Assembly (NCBI RefSeq): GCF_001039355.2
Contig: NW_019775604.1
Location: forward strand, 210,173 to 274,172
Source of the DNA: Lingula anatina
Lineage: Eukaryota; Brachiopoda; Lingulata; Lingulida; Lingulidae
Direction: 5' to 3'
DNA: 64,000 bases
In this document: piece after piece, positions 13,601 through 25,590 of the stretch
Layout: every line of letters starts with the position of its first letter
Numbering within the stretch: the first letter of the stretch is position 1
The notes under the pieces: model-generated
Told to the model about the DNA's origin: nothing
The model's database searches: none
What the model saw: only the letters and a program-made list of their open reading frames with translations
Position numbers and translations under genes: made by a program

Positions 13601-14349
13601 GTGGCGAAGAATAAACAAAAAATTAATTATAATCTAAGAAGAGACATCAAGTATTTCCACATAAATTTTATTGACAACGAAAGGAAACCAACAGGGATAA
13701 TATTTGAAAATGAGCCAGTTACAGTATCGAGGTAAATGTTTTCAACACAAGCCTTTCCTCAGCATATGCTGAAACAAATACCCAATAACAGTTAAAAAGT
13801 TAAAATGTTCCAAGAATATATATAAAGTCCACATATTGCAACAGGCTTGCAATATTTCAGGTCTGGTAAAGGAAGTCAATGTACTTCAGATAAATACGTA
13901 ACGATTAATCTCCAAGATTATGAAATTAAAACAAAATATCAGTTTCGAACTCATGTGTTCTTTGGGGAATTATAAAAAAAAAACTTTAAGACTTAACAAC
14001 ATTCGAATAGAGAGTATCTGAAGTAGAGAAAAAATGCATATAAACACCCTGTGTCAGCAAGACTTATTATCTTCACTTTTGAAGTAACAACAACTAAGAT
14101 GGTTTCAGACCGTTTCGTCAGTAGTGTAAAACATACCCAACAAATATTCTAACATTGAAACAATAACATTCAAAATATTTTTATGAAATTCATTATTATC
14201 CATGTGCATACAATAATACTTCTGTAGAGCACTGAAAACGTATCTGTGCATTTTAGCATCGAATGCTAATGATTGTGCATTTGCCTTTGATTCTATTTAA
14301 CAATTGATGGTATAGTCGCAACACACAGGGAAATATCCTGCCTGAAGGT
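7640..14349. other. AT-rich non-coding region, no supported gene
   Basis: Open frames are short and AT-driven (for example around 9757-10301) and carry no motif. Contents seen: a TFEB/USF-type E-box at 9106-9115, T and A runs, and TACATGTA palindromes at 7846, 9061 and 9460. The right-hand part could belong to the 3' UTR or downstream regulatory DNA of the zinc-finger gene. Confidence 0.55.
9106..9115. promoter_or_regulatory. GTCACGTGAC palindromic E-box
   Basis: A perfect 10-base palindrome matching the extended E-box bound by USF and MiT/TFE (CLEAR-type) basic helix-loop-helix factors. It is directly preceded by a short direct repeat, GATGAACTT twice. About 8.4 kb separates it from the zinc-finger start, so a link to that gene is only speculative. 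Confidence 0.3.
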
Positions 14350-14355
14350 TTTATT
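14350..14355 (-). terminator. Candidate polyadenylation signal (AATAAA) for the zinc-finger gene
   Basis: Going downstream from the stop codon at 15769, this is the first canonical AATAAA I found on the minus strand; it would give a 3' UTR of about 1.4 kb. A weaker ATTAAA variant lies at 15134-15139 and would give about 630 bases. In AT-rich DNA such hexamers are common, so this is only a candidate. Confidence 0.18.
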
Positions 14356-15768
14356 GCACTAACAAAAGTCCTTTAGATTCCAATAAAGTACAATGTCGGT
14401 ATTTCTGCTTTGATGTTTGCGACAATGATAGACACAATACTTATACTTTAACGGGCGTAAGTTAGGTACACGGTCACACAAATTACAACATATAGCGATA
14501 AACATTGGCACTTATTGCTATACATGTTCAGTTGAAATTATATAAAGTGAATGGTACCGGTAACAATTATTTTGAGCCAATAGGAATTTTCATTTGATCT
14601 AAAGTATCCCTCTGTGCATGAACTCGTGACACATAACAATAGTTCAAGTATATATCTTATATAACATTTTATCTTTTACCACTAGAAGGACACCCCTTTG
14701 GAAGCAATGATGTGGCATGCTTAAAAAACTCACTGTGCAAAAAAACATCCATCTAAAAGTATTTTAAACGAATACATCATTGCATAAAAAATTAACACTT
14801 TGACAAATTCACTTGATAGCCATTTCATAACATTTTGATTCCTCTCAATCGTAATGATTTGCTATTTTAAAAAGTTACAGTACACTAACAGCAGTTACAA
14901 TAAATAGGTGTAGCACCACTAGATTTTGATTATTTCTTACGGAAAAATACTTATGTTGAGGTAACAGGAAAGGTACGTTGCGCATACCATACTGGCATTC
15001 TTCGAATGTTTCTTCGCACTCGCTAGGATCAAAATACGCATTTAACAGTACAAATGGCCAAGGAAACCGTTCCTCCGAGCAAAAACTGTTGACATATATT
15101 TTTTAAAACAGAAGAGAAGATCATCGCCAGTGATTTAATTCGAACGAATAAAAAATAAAACCTGGGACCGATTCACGATAGAATTTGATTCAAAAATTGA
15201 TACTAATTCTTAAACCGAAAATCACAGTTTTTCTTGACCCCAAATATACCAAGTTACTGTGTAACGGCTAATGTTTAAGCCAATATGTTATTTAAGCAGG
15301 TTTTGAACTAAAGACCAAATTTGTCGTCTAAAGTGAGATTAATTTTGGGCTAAAGTTATTTTGTGGCACCGACTTGAATGGAAATCCACTAAAATGACCT
15401 GTTTAACAAAAATTTAGAAGTGTTCTAAACGTTAGACATGTGTTCACTGGACTTCAGAATTAAACTTAACTATAACTTTTAGATAAAGGCCAGTATTTGA
15501 TTTTATAATGCTTGTGAAACTAGACTCTGGCCTTTGGAAGATCCCAAACATCTGAAATAACCAAGTCATGTGCGTTCATTGATATTTTGTCATTGTTTCC
15601 AAACTATGAGATCTCAGGTAAATTGTTCAAAGATAAACCGAGGCGTGAAAGGAACTTAGTGTTAAGCATATAGGTAATGAAACCAACCAAATTATACCCG
15701 ACATAAAAGCTACGTGTATCTGTGCACGTCCTAACCGACACCGAACAATGAATCAGCTGACTGTAATG

Positions 15769-17514
15769 TTAGTCGCAAATCTGAACCGTCGCTAAAAGTC
15801 GAACAGGTTTTTGAAAAGGGCCTCGCCCCACTAAATGATGCTGCTCGTAATGTTCACGTAATTCTAGCTGATCTCTGAAAATTTTGGAACACAGGTCGCA
15901 CCTAAAAGCCGTTATTACCAATCCCTGTGAATGGTGACCATAGCTACCTGCATCGTAGAGCGAGCTAGGGTAGCCGTCCCGAGAAGCATGAAAAAGACTC
16001 GGGTTAGCAGTGTCATTGTATCGAAACTTATGTAAATGCGCACTAGTTCTTCCAATTAGGTCGCCAAAATGGCGGTTTTGGTAATCCATAGTTAAGCCCC
16101 CGTATAGGTTTCTCTCCCGAGCCATGTGTAAACGCTGTTCGCTATTTAAATCGTTATCTAGGAGCGAGAACGATGGTTCCATCGTTTTCCTCGTTGTATG
16201 GTCTTTATGGTTGAAATGCTGATCGATGTAATGATGAAACGTTGTTGTAAAACTTTTATCGTCCTTCAGTAAATTGTTTATCTGAAATCCAGATTCCTTC
16301 TCCTTCACAGGGCTCGACTTAACTTTCCGTCGGTCAGGAGATGACGGTTTTTCAATATCAACCGTCTTGTTTTCCGTATTTTTCGAAACTGTAATTATGT
16401 CATCATTTCTCTGAGGAGCTACACTGCTTGGGATAGGTCCTAATTGTTCTTTTTCTTTGAAAACAACGGGGGCTTTCTCATGCGCTCCAGCCCTTTCTGC
16501 TTGCAGTAAAGCAGGGGAGGGCTCACTGTTTTTCTCTTCCTCCTCCTCCCTTGCGCCATCGGCATGTTGAATCGTTGACGGCATAATGTCACACTCCGTG
16601 TCGGAGACTTTATCTTTAAGCACGGCCATGTAGCGATACTTTTTGTGCCTATAAAGAAGTGAGTTGGGGCCAGCCCGCGTTTCACAAATCTCTGGAGAGG
16701 AGGGATTGGAGTCGGTGTCGTAGTCCCTGTTTTCCCTTTGCTCGTTGTCATTTGTCTCAAAGGGCCGAAAGAGCGACGCTGCCTCTCTCCCTGTCGGTTT
16801 TAGGGTCGTCCTGTGCATGGGGCCCGCGCTCCTTATCTCCTCTCTGATATCGTCGTCCTCATCCATTGAGTCATCGTTCAGAATATCAATGTTGTCGGAA
16901 TGTTTCGATTCCGCATCCTCACCTCCGCCCCCTTGGTTCGCCTGGGTGTGGCGTTTTTTATGTCTCTCTAAGTTGCTGCGGTGGCTAGTTGCGTACCCGC
17001 AGAACGAACAAACGAAGTCTTTTTTCCCGCTGTGCACAGTGATGTGTCTCTTCAGGAGCGCCTTGCGACAAAAGTTGCGTCCGCACAGGCGACACTCGTA
17101 GCCGTCTCTGTGACACCTAACAACGTGATCCCTCAAAGACGCCTTATTTGGGAAAATTTGGTCACAGCATTCTAGAAGTTTTGTGCAGATATCGTGCATA
17201 GTCGCTACGTGTCGTTTCAAGTTGTTTTTTCGGTCCGTGACATACTTACAATGCGGACACTGAAACAGTTTTTTATCCACCATGAACGTTTTGAGACGAT
17301 CGCATCGGAATGTGGGCGAATTGAAGCGGAGGTCTCCCCCGTGTGGAGCGTCCTCGAAGTGAAGCCAAGGAGGGCGAGAAGGGGGTGCAGCCCCCCAGAC
17401 GTACGGCTGGCGGTAAGGGTCGCCGTGGTTGAAGCCACCGGTGAGAATCATCCTAGGCGGCAGCGGTGGGGGGACGGAGCCGTTTGTGCACAAGTGAGGG
17501 GGTGGCTGAAACAT
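15769..17514 (-). CDS. C2H2 zinc-finger protein, probable transcription factor
   Basis: A 581-residue open frame runs from the ATG at 17514 to TAA at 15769-15771. Numbering from that Met, finger 1 has Cys86, Cys89, His102 and His107. A second unit (about 110-135) has Cys117, His130 and His135, but Leu sits where the first Cys should be, so it is degenerate. Finger 3 uses Cys141, Cys144, His157 and His161. An HSGKKDF linker, like TGEKPF, leads to finger 4 (Cys169, Cys172, His185, His189). A lone finger lies near the C terminus (Cys539, Cys542, His555, His559). The start region is proline-rich. The middle is low-complexity: a Gly run, Asp/Glu tracts and a basic DRRKVKSSPVKEK stretch that could be a nuclear localisation signal. 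C2H2 arrays of this type usually bind DNA in the nucleus; targets are unknown. The frame is closed upstream by TAA at 17575-17577, which supports the ATG, and the -3 base is G. No intron interrupts it. It is clearly more GC-rich than its flanks. The orthologue is not recognised; coding status is near certain. Confidence 0.93.
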   Translation of the reverse strand: MFQPPPHLCTNGSVPPPLPPRMILTGGFNHGDPYRQPYVWGAAPPSRPPWLHFEDAPHGGDLRFNSPTFRCDRLKTFMVDKKLFQCPHCKYVTDRKNNLKRHVATMHDICTKLLECCDQIFPNKASLRDHVVRCHRDGYECRLCGRNFCRKALLKRHITVHSGKKDFVCSFCGYATSHRSNLERHKKRHTQANQGGGGEDAESKHSDNIDILNDDSMDEDDDIREEIRSAGPMHRTTLKPTGREAASLFRPFETNDNEQRENRDYDTDSNPSSPEICETRAGPNSLLYRHKKYRYMAVLKDKVSDTECDIMPSTIQHADGAREEEEEKNSEPSPALLQAERAGAHEKAPVVFKEKEQLGPIPSSVAPQRNDDIITVSKNTENKTVDIEKPSSPDRRKVKSSPVKEKESGFQINNLLKDDKSFTTTFHHYIDQHFNHKDHTTRKTMEPSFSLLDNDLNSEQRLHMARERNLYGGLTMDYQNRHFGDLIGRTSAHLHKFRYNDTANPSLFHASRDGYPSSLYDAGSYGHHSQGLVITAFRCDLCSKIFRDQLELREHYEQHHLVGRGPFQKPVRLLATVQICD

Positions 17515-17620
17515 CGCTGTGTCCGCTCCGCCCTGCAATTCGTGGCTTCCCTCCGCCTTCTTCCTCTTGGGGCCTTAGTCCGTCGCCCCTCTTCTCTGGT
17601 GACCGTGTGTGTGTGTCGTC

Positions 17621-17660
17621 TCTGCAAAATATAAACGAACTGAATGAACCTAGTCATTTT
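17621..17660 (-). other. Candidate 3' splice site in the 5' leader of the zinc-finger gene
   Basis: On the minus strand a T-rich stretch ends in TTTATATTTTGCAG (CAG at 17624-17622), with a branch-point-like TGACTAG about 30 bases before it. If used, the exon would start at 17621, carry a 107-base leader with an in-frame stop at 17577, and contain the whole coding region. This competes with the TATA-promoter reading; only transcript data can decide. Confidence 0.25.
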
Positions 17661-17723
17661 ACACCGAATTCAATCAGTGCAAGCCCTGTAGTTGCGTGCA
17701 CGCCGATACAACCAACCCGACCT

Positions 17724-17760
17724 CTATATAGTATTGCGTGCAACCCATCATCAGCCCAAT
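17724..17760 (-). promoter_or_regulatory. Candidate proximal promoter of the zinc-finger gene (CCAAT-like and TATA-like)
   Basis: Read toward the gene, an inverted CCAAT box (ATTGG, 17756-17760) is followed about 25 bases later by TATATAG (17724-17730). Transcription from such a TATA box would start near 17695-17700, giving a 5' UTR of about 185 bases before the ATG at 17514. The motif order and spacing are seen directly; the promoter role is inferred. AT-rich DNA produces TATA-like strings by chance. The alternative is that this region is intron, as the splice-site-like sequence at 17622 suggests. Confidence 0.3.
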
Positions 17761-20700
17761 GGCAGTAAAGGAAAAGTACAAAAGACGCTCCGAAGATGAT
17801 AGAAATGTTAGAAAAAAAAACACGTTTGATATGAAACATAGATATATACCCGGGTATCCATTACATAAGATATTATTAAAAAGGATCGCGGGTTGAAAAT
17901 CTTCCAATTTTACCAAAAAAGAGAGGGACAAAAACATGCCTGCTCTTGCGACACACGTACCGGAGCAACCCCGTAACCCCTTAAACGAACCTTAAACCTT
18001 GTCTGCCTGAAGGGGGGCTTGAACTAAAAGAGCAAGGGCCATCAAAGCTTATCAAGTTTTATGCTATAATTTATGAGGATATGTCACACCACAAGGCCGC
18101 TTCGTGCACCGAATGCCCCCGCCCCCTTGGTCACTACAACAGGTAGTCATTAGAAGAGAATTATGCATAGAGGAAATTACATCTCAACTTGTGAAGACAT
18201 AATTAAGTGTCTTAAAGTCGTTGATTTTCTCACGATGTGTGTTGCCAACGATTTGAAATATAACCATTCAGTTAAGGGTCGTTGTTGAATAATATTCATT
18301 ATAAGGAACTATTTAAACGTTATGAAAAAATCCTGTATTTAATTCATTTATCATTAGTGATATCAATGACATTGATAAGAAAATCATTGTGGAATCGTGT
18401 GACTTTTTTTTTTTGAAAATACATGAAAGTAAAATAACAAGTTATGTTGTCATGAGTTTTAATTACTTTCCAAAAATATAAAATACTATTTTATATTAGC
18501 AAAAATAAAAAAGAGAAAAAGAAAGAAAAACGACCCCAAGTAAATAACGCTGCGTTAGGATAAAAAAAATTCTATTGTAAAAGACATCCTTTAAAAAGTC
18601 CTTAATATTGTTGAAGACAACACCATCTCGATGTTTTCCTTGTCACTGAAGTTTATATCTTTTTATATTGTTTTTGTCAGAATAAGTAATGGGGAGACTT
18701 CACGCGATGGAGGCACCATAACAACAAAGGCATAGGGTCCTCACCTTCGTACTTTGTGACCTTATTATGTAATTAATTACTAGGTCTCCTCTTTTGAATT
18801 GTCTTTTCAGATTTAAAAGAGATTTGTCTCTGTTGCTCTCATCTTTTCATCAGAAATGGCTAAAATATTGAAATGATATGGATAACAGATATTATTGCAT
18901 TTGAATGAAATTTTATTGTTTAGAAAGAGCAAGTCTGAAGGCAATCAATGGACATATTTTGGGTGATAAAAATATTGTAGAAACATTTTTTTTGATGCGA
19001 CAAAATCTTAACTTACGCAGTAATGTTACTTGGAAAAATATTAACATATTTTTCTCCATTTCCGTAAGCATTGGTAATTACGTAATTTAAATTATGTAAT
19101 TAAATTAAAAGTAACCGGATATATATAAATAAAAAATTGGAATCGCGATGCCACTCCATCACAAGAAAAATTAATGGAATAGTAAATCTCTAATGGTGTT
19201 AGTTTTAAAACAAAGCTGCATCGGATTATTTTTAACGCGCATTCGTATTTCAAGTCAAAATCAGTGCAAATGCCGCCTTTTACAGTATGAGTAAGAAAGT
19301 AGGTGTCACAATCATCATAAAGTATAAAGAAAAAGGTATCATAAATTGGTTTGGAACTTAATTCTTCAAAACGTCCTGACATCAATTAAGTCACTTCTGT
19401 TGTCAGGTTTCTCAGTCTTCTGTGTCAAAATATTTTAATTTTCAAATTTGTGAATACCATCTTTTGCAGGTAGGAAATAGCTAGAAAACGGCCTTAATTT
19501 AGAACGAGAGAAATTTACTAGGCCAAAGAATCAATTACATTTAATAAAAAATACATGGATATCGAAATCAAACAGTGATTGAATGAATGACGATAAGCAA
19601 CAAAATAATATCAAATAAATAAAAAAAAAATAAATTGGTAAATGAATAAATAAATAGACAAATAGATAAGGAAAAGTACCAACATATATTTATAAATACA
19701 AATCATATCGCTATGTACAAATATTTAGTAATTTTAATGCGCTGTTTTGTTCAGTAAAAAATAATCTAATTTTTACTAGAATGTTTAAAAACGTCGAAGT
19801 AATTAAATAAATAAATCCAGAAAAGGGGGATTTCTGAGAACACATTATGTCTTCTATAAAAGACTGATTAATTTTTACTTAATTAAAAAAACTGACTTCA
19901 TAAAAATATACTCCAAATAATTATGGCTCAGTTTTATTTAGGCTAACTCTCCTTAGAATTGAATTTTATTAAATCCATTTTATTTATTGACATTTTATCC
20001 TACATGTCAATTGTGTCAAATCATCTTATTTTCATGTCATATATTTGATAACTAACTATACAGTAGTCTGCAGGGATTATATCACAAGGAGCAATTGTGC
20101 ACTGAATGTTTAATGTATTGGTATTTAAAGCACATCGTCACAAAGCCACCTTTATACGCAACCGACATGTTGATGATTCACAGCACAAATATTTTCCTTT
20201 TCAATTCCAACGAGGTGCAAACATTAAAATGGAGTCAGTGTGTTTTTACGCTTGCGCGCACGTATTTCTCTCTCTCTCTCTCTCGCTGTCTTTGTGTATG
20301 TGTGTGTGTGTGTGCGCGCGCGTGTCGCTGTGCGCGTGCTCTCGCGCCTCTTTGTTCGTGTGTTTTTGTGAATCTTTACTTGTACGTCCATGTGTAATGA
20401 TTAGGCATAACAATCGTGTGTATGGGAGGGGGGGAGGGGCTAAAAGTGCGCAGGAGTGTATCTGGTTTCGCTTTGTTAGCGAGAGAATAGTTTTTCAAGA
20501 ACTAATACCCAAATGTTCCGTTTTATAGGTTTCATAAGTCAAATAAATTTGTTGCGTTAACGTTAGAAGTATGAAAACGGCGACTACATAATTTCTATCA
20601 AATTAATCAAATAAAATCATTTTTCAAAACAATTTCAGAATTGTTGTATGAATTGTGTACATACTACATATAAAATATTAAGAAACGGGTAAAACTCAAA

Positions 20701-22984
20701 AAGGTGACATTGTGTACTCTTTATACCGCTGGATATGTTTATCATATCAAAGAAAAGGGGAATATCAAAGCCCAAAGCTTGACTGCGTTAGTTTTAAAAC
20801 CTCGCAATAAAAAATTATTCTAGTAAATATATTTATCAAAATACATGTACTACGACATATCAACTATTTTTGATCTGTTGAGTAACTTTAGTTTGATTTT
20901 TGGAGAGAGTAATAAAAAATACCAAGCACCGCCGAGCATAAGTGGACTCAAATATTTTGCAAGTTGTAACACATTATTATTTATTCAATACCGCTCCTCT
21001 ATTCTGAGTATACTATGACAATTTCTCCTCTTCCATTGCTTCAAACTACAAGAAATGTTATTTTTTTGTTGGTTTACTCATTCTTAAGCAAAAGTTGATT
21101 CCGCCTTGCCGTTGAGACCTGGGATTATTACTGAATATAACGCAGATTCAATCAAGGCTAAACTAAGTGGCGTACCCGAGCGCTATGACAAAAAACTAAG
21201 ATAACCGATGATACATGAGCCCACGAAGTTTGGAAGACATTCGGAGTTATTCGTATCGTTTGATGATCGCAAGCGTGCCTAACGATCGTTTTGTATGGTA
21301 CTGATGCTCTTTTTTTCTCGTCTTTACTTCGGGTCCGCCAGCTGTGACAAGCGCCATGCCTTCATAATGTCCTCCCACACGTAAACCGTGAATTTAGACG
21401 TCTTATCTTAGCCCTACTAATTGAGCGTTATGTAAAGGAAACTGACAAAAATTGTACTAAAATGACATGGACAATTAAGTGCACTCCAGCACGCATGCTC
21501 GGAGATACGGCTCGATGCAAATGGACGCAGTTGGCCCCTTTACTGCTTAGTTTCATCTCTTGATGTTAACAGCGTCAGATGCCCATGGGATGGGGTCACT
21601 CGGTACGTTTGAAGAGTACTTTAAGAGTTAGCAAATGACTGGCATTATTAGGATACAGCAATTCTACTGCTGTTACTGCTGAAAAACATCTTTGACAAAT
21701 GCCGAGTCTTACTGTCCCCAAACTGGTTTAACGGTATTATTACAAATTTAGTGACAACGCAATTAAAAAAAAACTATCAAAAACACCGTAGCTAATTATT
21801 TATACACTTTCTTTCACTTGCTATAGATTATATCAAAGTTTGCGAGCATTTATTTTCAGACTTTATTACTAGTTTTAAATCTAAGAGAATATTGCCGCTG
21901 TTTAATTGAATTTTTTACATAGAAGAACACGTTTAGGAAACAGCCATTTCGCATAGTCAGAATGTAGCGGATAAGCTAAACGTGCAGAAGAAAAAGAAAA
22001 CCTTAAAAGTGAAATGAAACTAAACGGCATAACCGGATAAACCGGCAAGTATCTGATTTAAGTACACAAGAGTGGGCAATTCTACGTAAAGCATGAATAA
22101 TATTTTGGACATTAATCTCTACTTCTCAAGGTCAGCTATGATACGCTTTAAAAATGCATCATGAAATAAATAATTCACTGCATGCATTTTACGCACAATA
22201 CAAAGCTATGGAACCATGACATGCTATAGAAAAGTGGTTGCGTAATATTAGATTATCTGACATAAGACGGCATTGAAAATAAAAATAGTCGTTAACATTA
22301 AACTTGGCGTTGAATCATCTAAAGCTGCGATAGTGTTGTCATCCGTAATGGAAAGATGGTGAAGCACACGAAATTTTGCACTTAAGCTCCCCGTCACCCG
22401 TGGTGAACTTACCTTCAATTAGTTAAGACGCTGTAATTATCTTTCTTTCCAGCCCCTCCACGCCAGACGCGTAGCGATTACAATCAGGCTCTGGCAGGTA
22501 AACGCACTGAAATTGATAGCAAAGGACACGTAAGGTATCGATTAGGGCCCGCGTGATCCACGTCCTATTCATGTACATTTTGGTTGATACAAGTTTATTG
22601 CGAAAAGTTGTGCGCGCAATGTCAAGGAGCGGGTATAACGGTTACGTACATTTCATTGGGATGGCACTGAAAGAATGCAGCCATTATACAACATTTAAAG
22701 TATAACTTTCTGGCCACCTGCGGTTTTAAGATCTATATTGCTGCATGAAAAAGATCAAAGAGACAAAGAGAGAGAATTCCTAAAATGCGAATTTGCTGGT
22801 GTAAATTGGTAGAGAAAACTTGACATTGTGTTTATTCAAAATGTCATTGATCATACAAGGAAACTTTTCTGCAAGAATCAGTTAATTTTCAAGTTGATGG
22901 CGAATAGTAACGTGGCAGTGCATTTCCACTAAACACCTTTTTCTTTGAAATAAATATTAGCGATAATATGCAGAAAAAATAAAA
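17761..22984. other. Non-coding region upstream of the zinc-finger gene
   Basis: No convincing exon was seen on either strand. The stretch is mostly AT-rich, with short GC-richer patches at 17940-18125 and 22380-22560. It carries a TC/GT/GC alternating purine-pyrimidine tract at 20266-20350. It is the natural place for regulatory elements of the minus-strand gene, but none can be assigned from sequence alone. Confidence 0.5.
20266..20350. repeat. Compound (TC)n-(GT)n-(GC)n tract
   Basis: A TC repeat passes into GT and then GCGCGCG alternation. Alternating GT/GC runs can adopt left-handed Z-DNA. Confidence 0.85.
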
Positions 22985-23035
22985 TTATATATTCCATCAT
23001 AGGGAGTTAAAAACTCTCTATGATGGAATATATAA
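22985..23035. repeat. Near-perfect 24-bp hairpin palindrome
   Basis: Left arm 22985-23008 pairs with right arm 23012-23035 around a 3-base AAA centre. Only one position departs from Watson-Crick pairing (23003 against 23017), and it would be a G-U pair in RNA. The core is CCATCATAGGGAG against CTCTCTATGATGG. It could be a folded-back element remnant, a cruciform site or a small structured RNA. Confidence 0.85.
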
Positions 23036-23632
23036 AAACATGTTGAATAAGATAAACATGAAAATATACATATAATTAAAAGGGACCTGAGCTATCCCCC
23101 CCCCCCGCACGCAAAAGAATCTTTTTCAACCAGGCTTGGGTAAGATATGAATTTCCTCAAAATCATTTTCAGTTTATGGTCATATCATGTTCCCTACAAG
23201 TCCCACAAGTAAAAGAAGCAATTGTGAAATCCAACACCTATTAAAAACTTTGTCGCTGAAACTGGTTAAAAATATATAATGTATTATTAGATATATTATG
23301 TCTCTGTAAAAATAAGTCATCACAGTATTTACAGTTTTGCAGTTAAAAGTAAATATTTACAAAGCACACAGTTCTTAAAACAACAATAAATGTAATTTAA
23401 GGTCAACGGTATCTTCATATTTTTCTTAATTATATTAGTTGTACTAAGTTTTATAAATATTATTTTCTAGTTGTGTCTCATTTGAGATAGATGTCATTCA
23501 ATTCATTGACAACCTTTAAACTTGGATATTTCCTTATCATTAGTACACGTTTTTACTGATTATTATTATTATTATTATTAGAGTTGGTTTTAGCACATTT
23601 TACCAATGGCTCTAATCCTATTAATATCTTCA

Positions 23633-23686
23633 TTGTAAGTTACAAGAGTGTCATACAACAATGAAACTGTGTAAGTTACACAGTTT
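23633..23686. repeat. Pair of palindromes centred on TAAGTTA
   Basis: TTGTAAGTTACAA (23633-23645) and AAACTGTGTAA-G-TTACACAGTTT (23664-23686, 11-base perfect arms) share the same centre. A third GTAAGTTAC lies at 24070-24078. These could be binding sites for a dimeric factor or short hairpins. Confidence 0.7.
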
Positions 23687-25518
23687 TAGAGATAAAATCA
23701 TGGCTTATATAGGACCTGTTCCTAACTAAATAAAAAGACGAGTACTTATGAAATATACATGTTATCTCTCCATTTGACAAACAGGCAAAAACTGGTACCA
23801 GTAAAGGCGTTGATGGGCCTATGTGTAATGGTTTTCGTATCATCTATGCACCTTTATCTAATACTGGTCAACAAATCAGTTAAGTTTCACGGCATTTCTG
23901 TTTTTACCAAACAATTCTACTTTGAAACCATACAACGTGTTGCTGGTTCCAACATTATACTAACTTGTTTCGTTTCTTTTTTTCATATTTTTCTTTCTCA
24001 CATTTCTTGTTTAACGTTAGACTAATTTTCCCAAATGTAATGCATGTAATGCACTTTAAAAACAACACTGTAAGTTACTTTTATGTCTTTGAATGGGAGC
24101 AACGTCCTTTTTAATCTACCAGCAGTTTTAAGGCTGTGCATAAAATTGACAGTCTTATGCATGAACTAATTAATGTTTTAGGCATACGAAATGATAAAAG
24201 CTAGACAAAAACGGCAAAAACTACAACACTGAGAAGAAGCCTATATTGGAAACATATTAGAAATATTTCATTGCAAACAGCATACAAGTAGATGTCCGAA
24301 GTCCTATGGTAATATATAAACTATCAACGCATATACCCAAATTATAAATACCTTTATTGTCAGTGTTGATTAAAATGAGCATCCTTTCCCAGTGCGTTAA
24401 TGCGACTGTACAAATAAATATATAACCAATCGAGCACAATGAGTATTTTTTTCAGGAACTCGTACAATGTAAAAAGCTTCAACACAAAAACTCAGTCATG
24501 TAAGAAACAGGACATCTAACAAACAAAATGAAATACCCTTCACGATTCTGTTTCAAACTGAAAACCTGATGTATGAACAAAATACAGTCTCATGATCTGC
24601 GGCCAGAAATATGTGACACGGTGATACTCGGTGTGCATATAATATCCATTTGTAAATTATAGTGAATTAAAATTACGGACTTCTGCACATGTCATGCGTC
24701 ACAATTGTTAACTCTCGACTGAAAATTTAAACAAAAACTACAACCTACTTATGTTTTCTGAGCCACTGCCTCGAAGGAAAGTCGAAACATCCCCAAATCA
24801 TCGCCCGTCCAGCCCCGCTGAAAATGGGTGTCTGAGACGTGACTGCAGCCTTCCAACTCGTCAACACTTTGAGTCAACCGCATCTAGACGCAGAATAGTC
24901 ATTTATGTCTATCCACTAACACGAGTTGTGTAGTTAAACCGCAGTGCCGCGTATTTTTATCCAGTGCCCCAAACATGTATAACCACTTGGTTCGTACTTG
25001 GTTCGCACTGTGCTCTCGCTACTCTCGACTAGCACATCAAAATGCCCACATCGAGGGCGCACCGAATGACACCAGGGGGCGTCTCAAGGTACCTGTAGAA
25101 AATGATGTTTCTACCCGCTTACCAGTCTCACTCTCACTCTCTGTTTATCCATACGAATGCAAGCCCGGGTTCTGGTCTGGTTATTCTACACCGAGATTAT
25201 AGCACACATTGCGTTTAAATAGCATTGAGAACTGGCACCTTGAAAATCTCAAGGCTCCCTGCCCCCTTTCATCCCCCTCCTCCCCCCCCCCCAGGGATGA
25301 GTTACAAAACAACTGTCCTGCTTTGGATACCACAGAAAATTGGTCATCCCGGCCTGGCACCATGTTGGTCGTTATCACGACACACGACAATCAAAATCTA
25401 CTTATATCTCAATCAGTTGGAAAATGTACTTAACACAACGCAGGTGGTGGGTCGCAAGATGGTTGAATAAACCGCGTGTGACAAACAGCTATTTGCGACA
25501 AAGTCAAGTTGAATCATC

Positions 25519-25523
<5 letters not shown>

Positions 25524-25588
<65 letters not shown>
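25524..25588. repeat. (TA)n microsatellite
   Basis: 65 bases of uninterrupted TA alternation; self-complementary and able to extrude as a cruciform. Confidence 0.95.

Positions 25589-25590
<2 letters not shown>

Noticed and set aside
16440-17657. Other-frame ORFs overlapping the zinc-finger gene on both strands
   Set aside because: They are shadows of the true coding frame, whose Cys/His spacing leaves no doubt about strand and phase.
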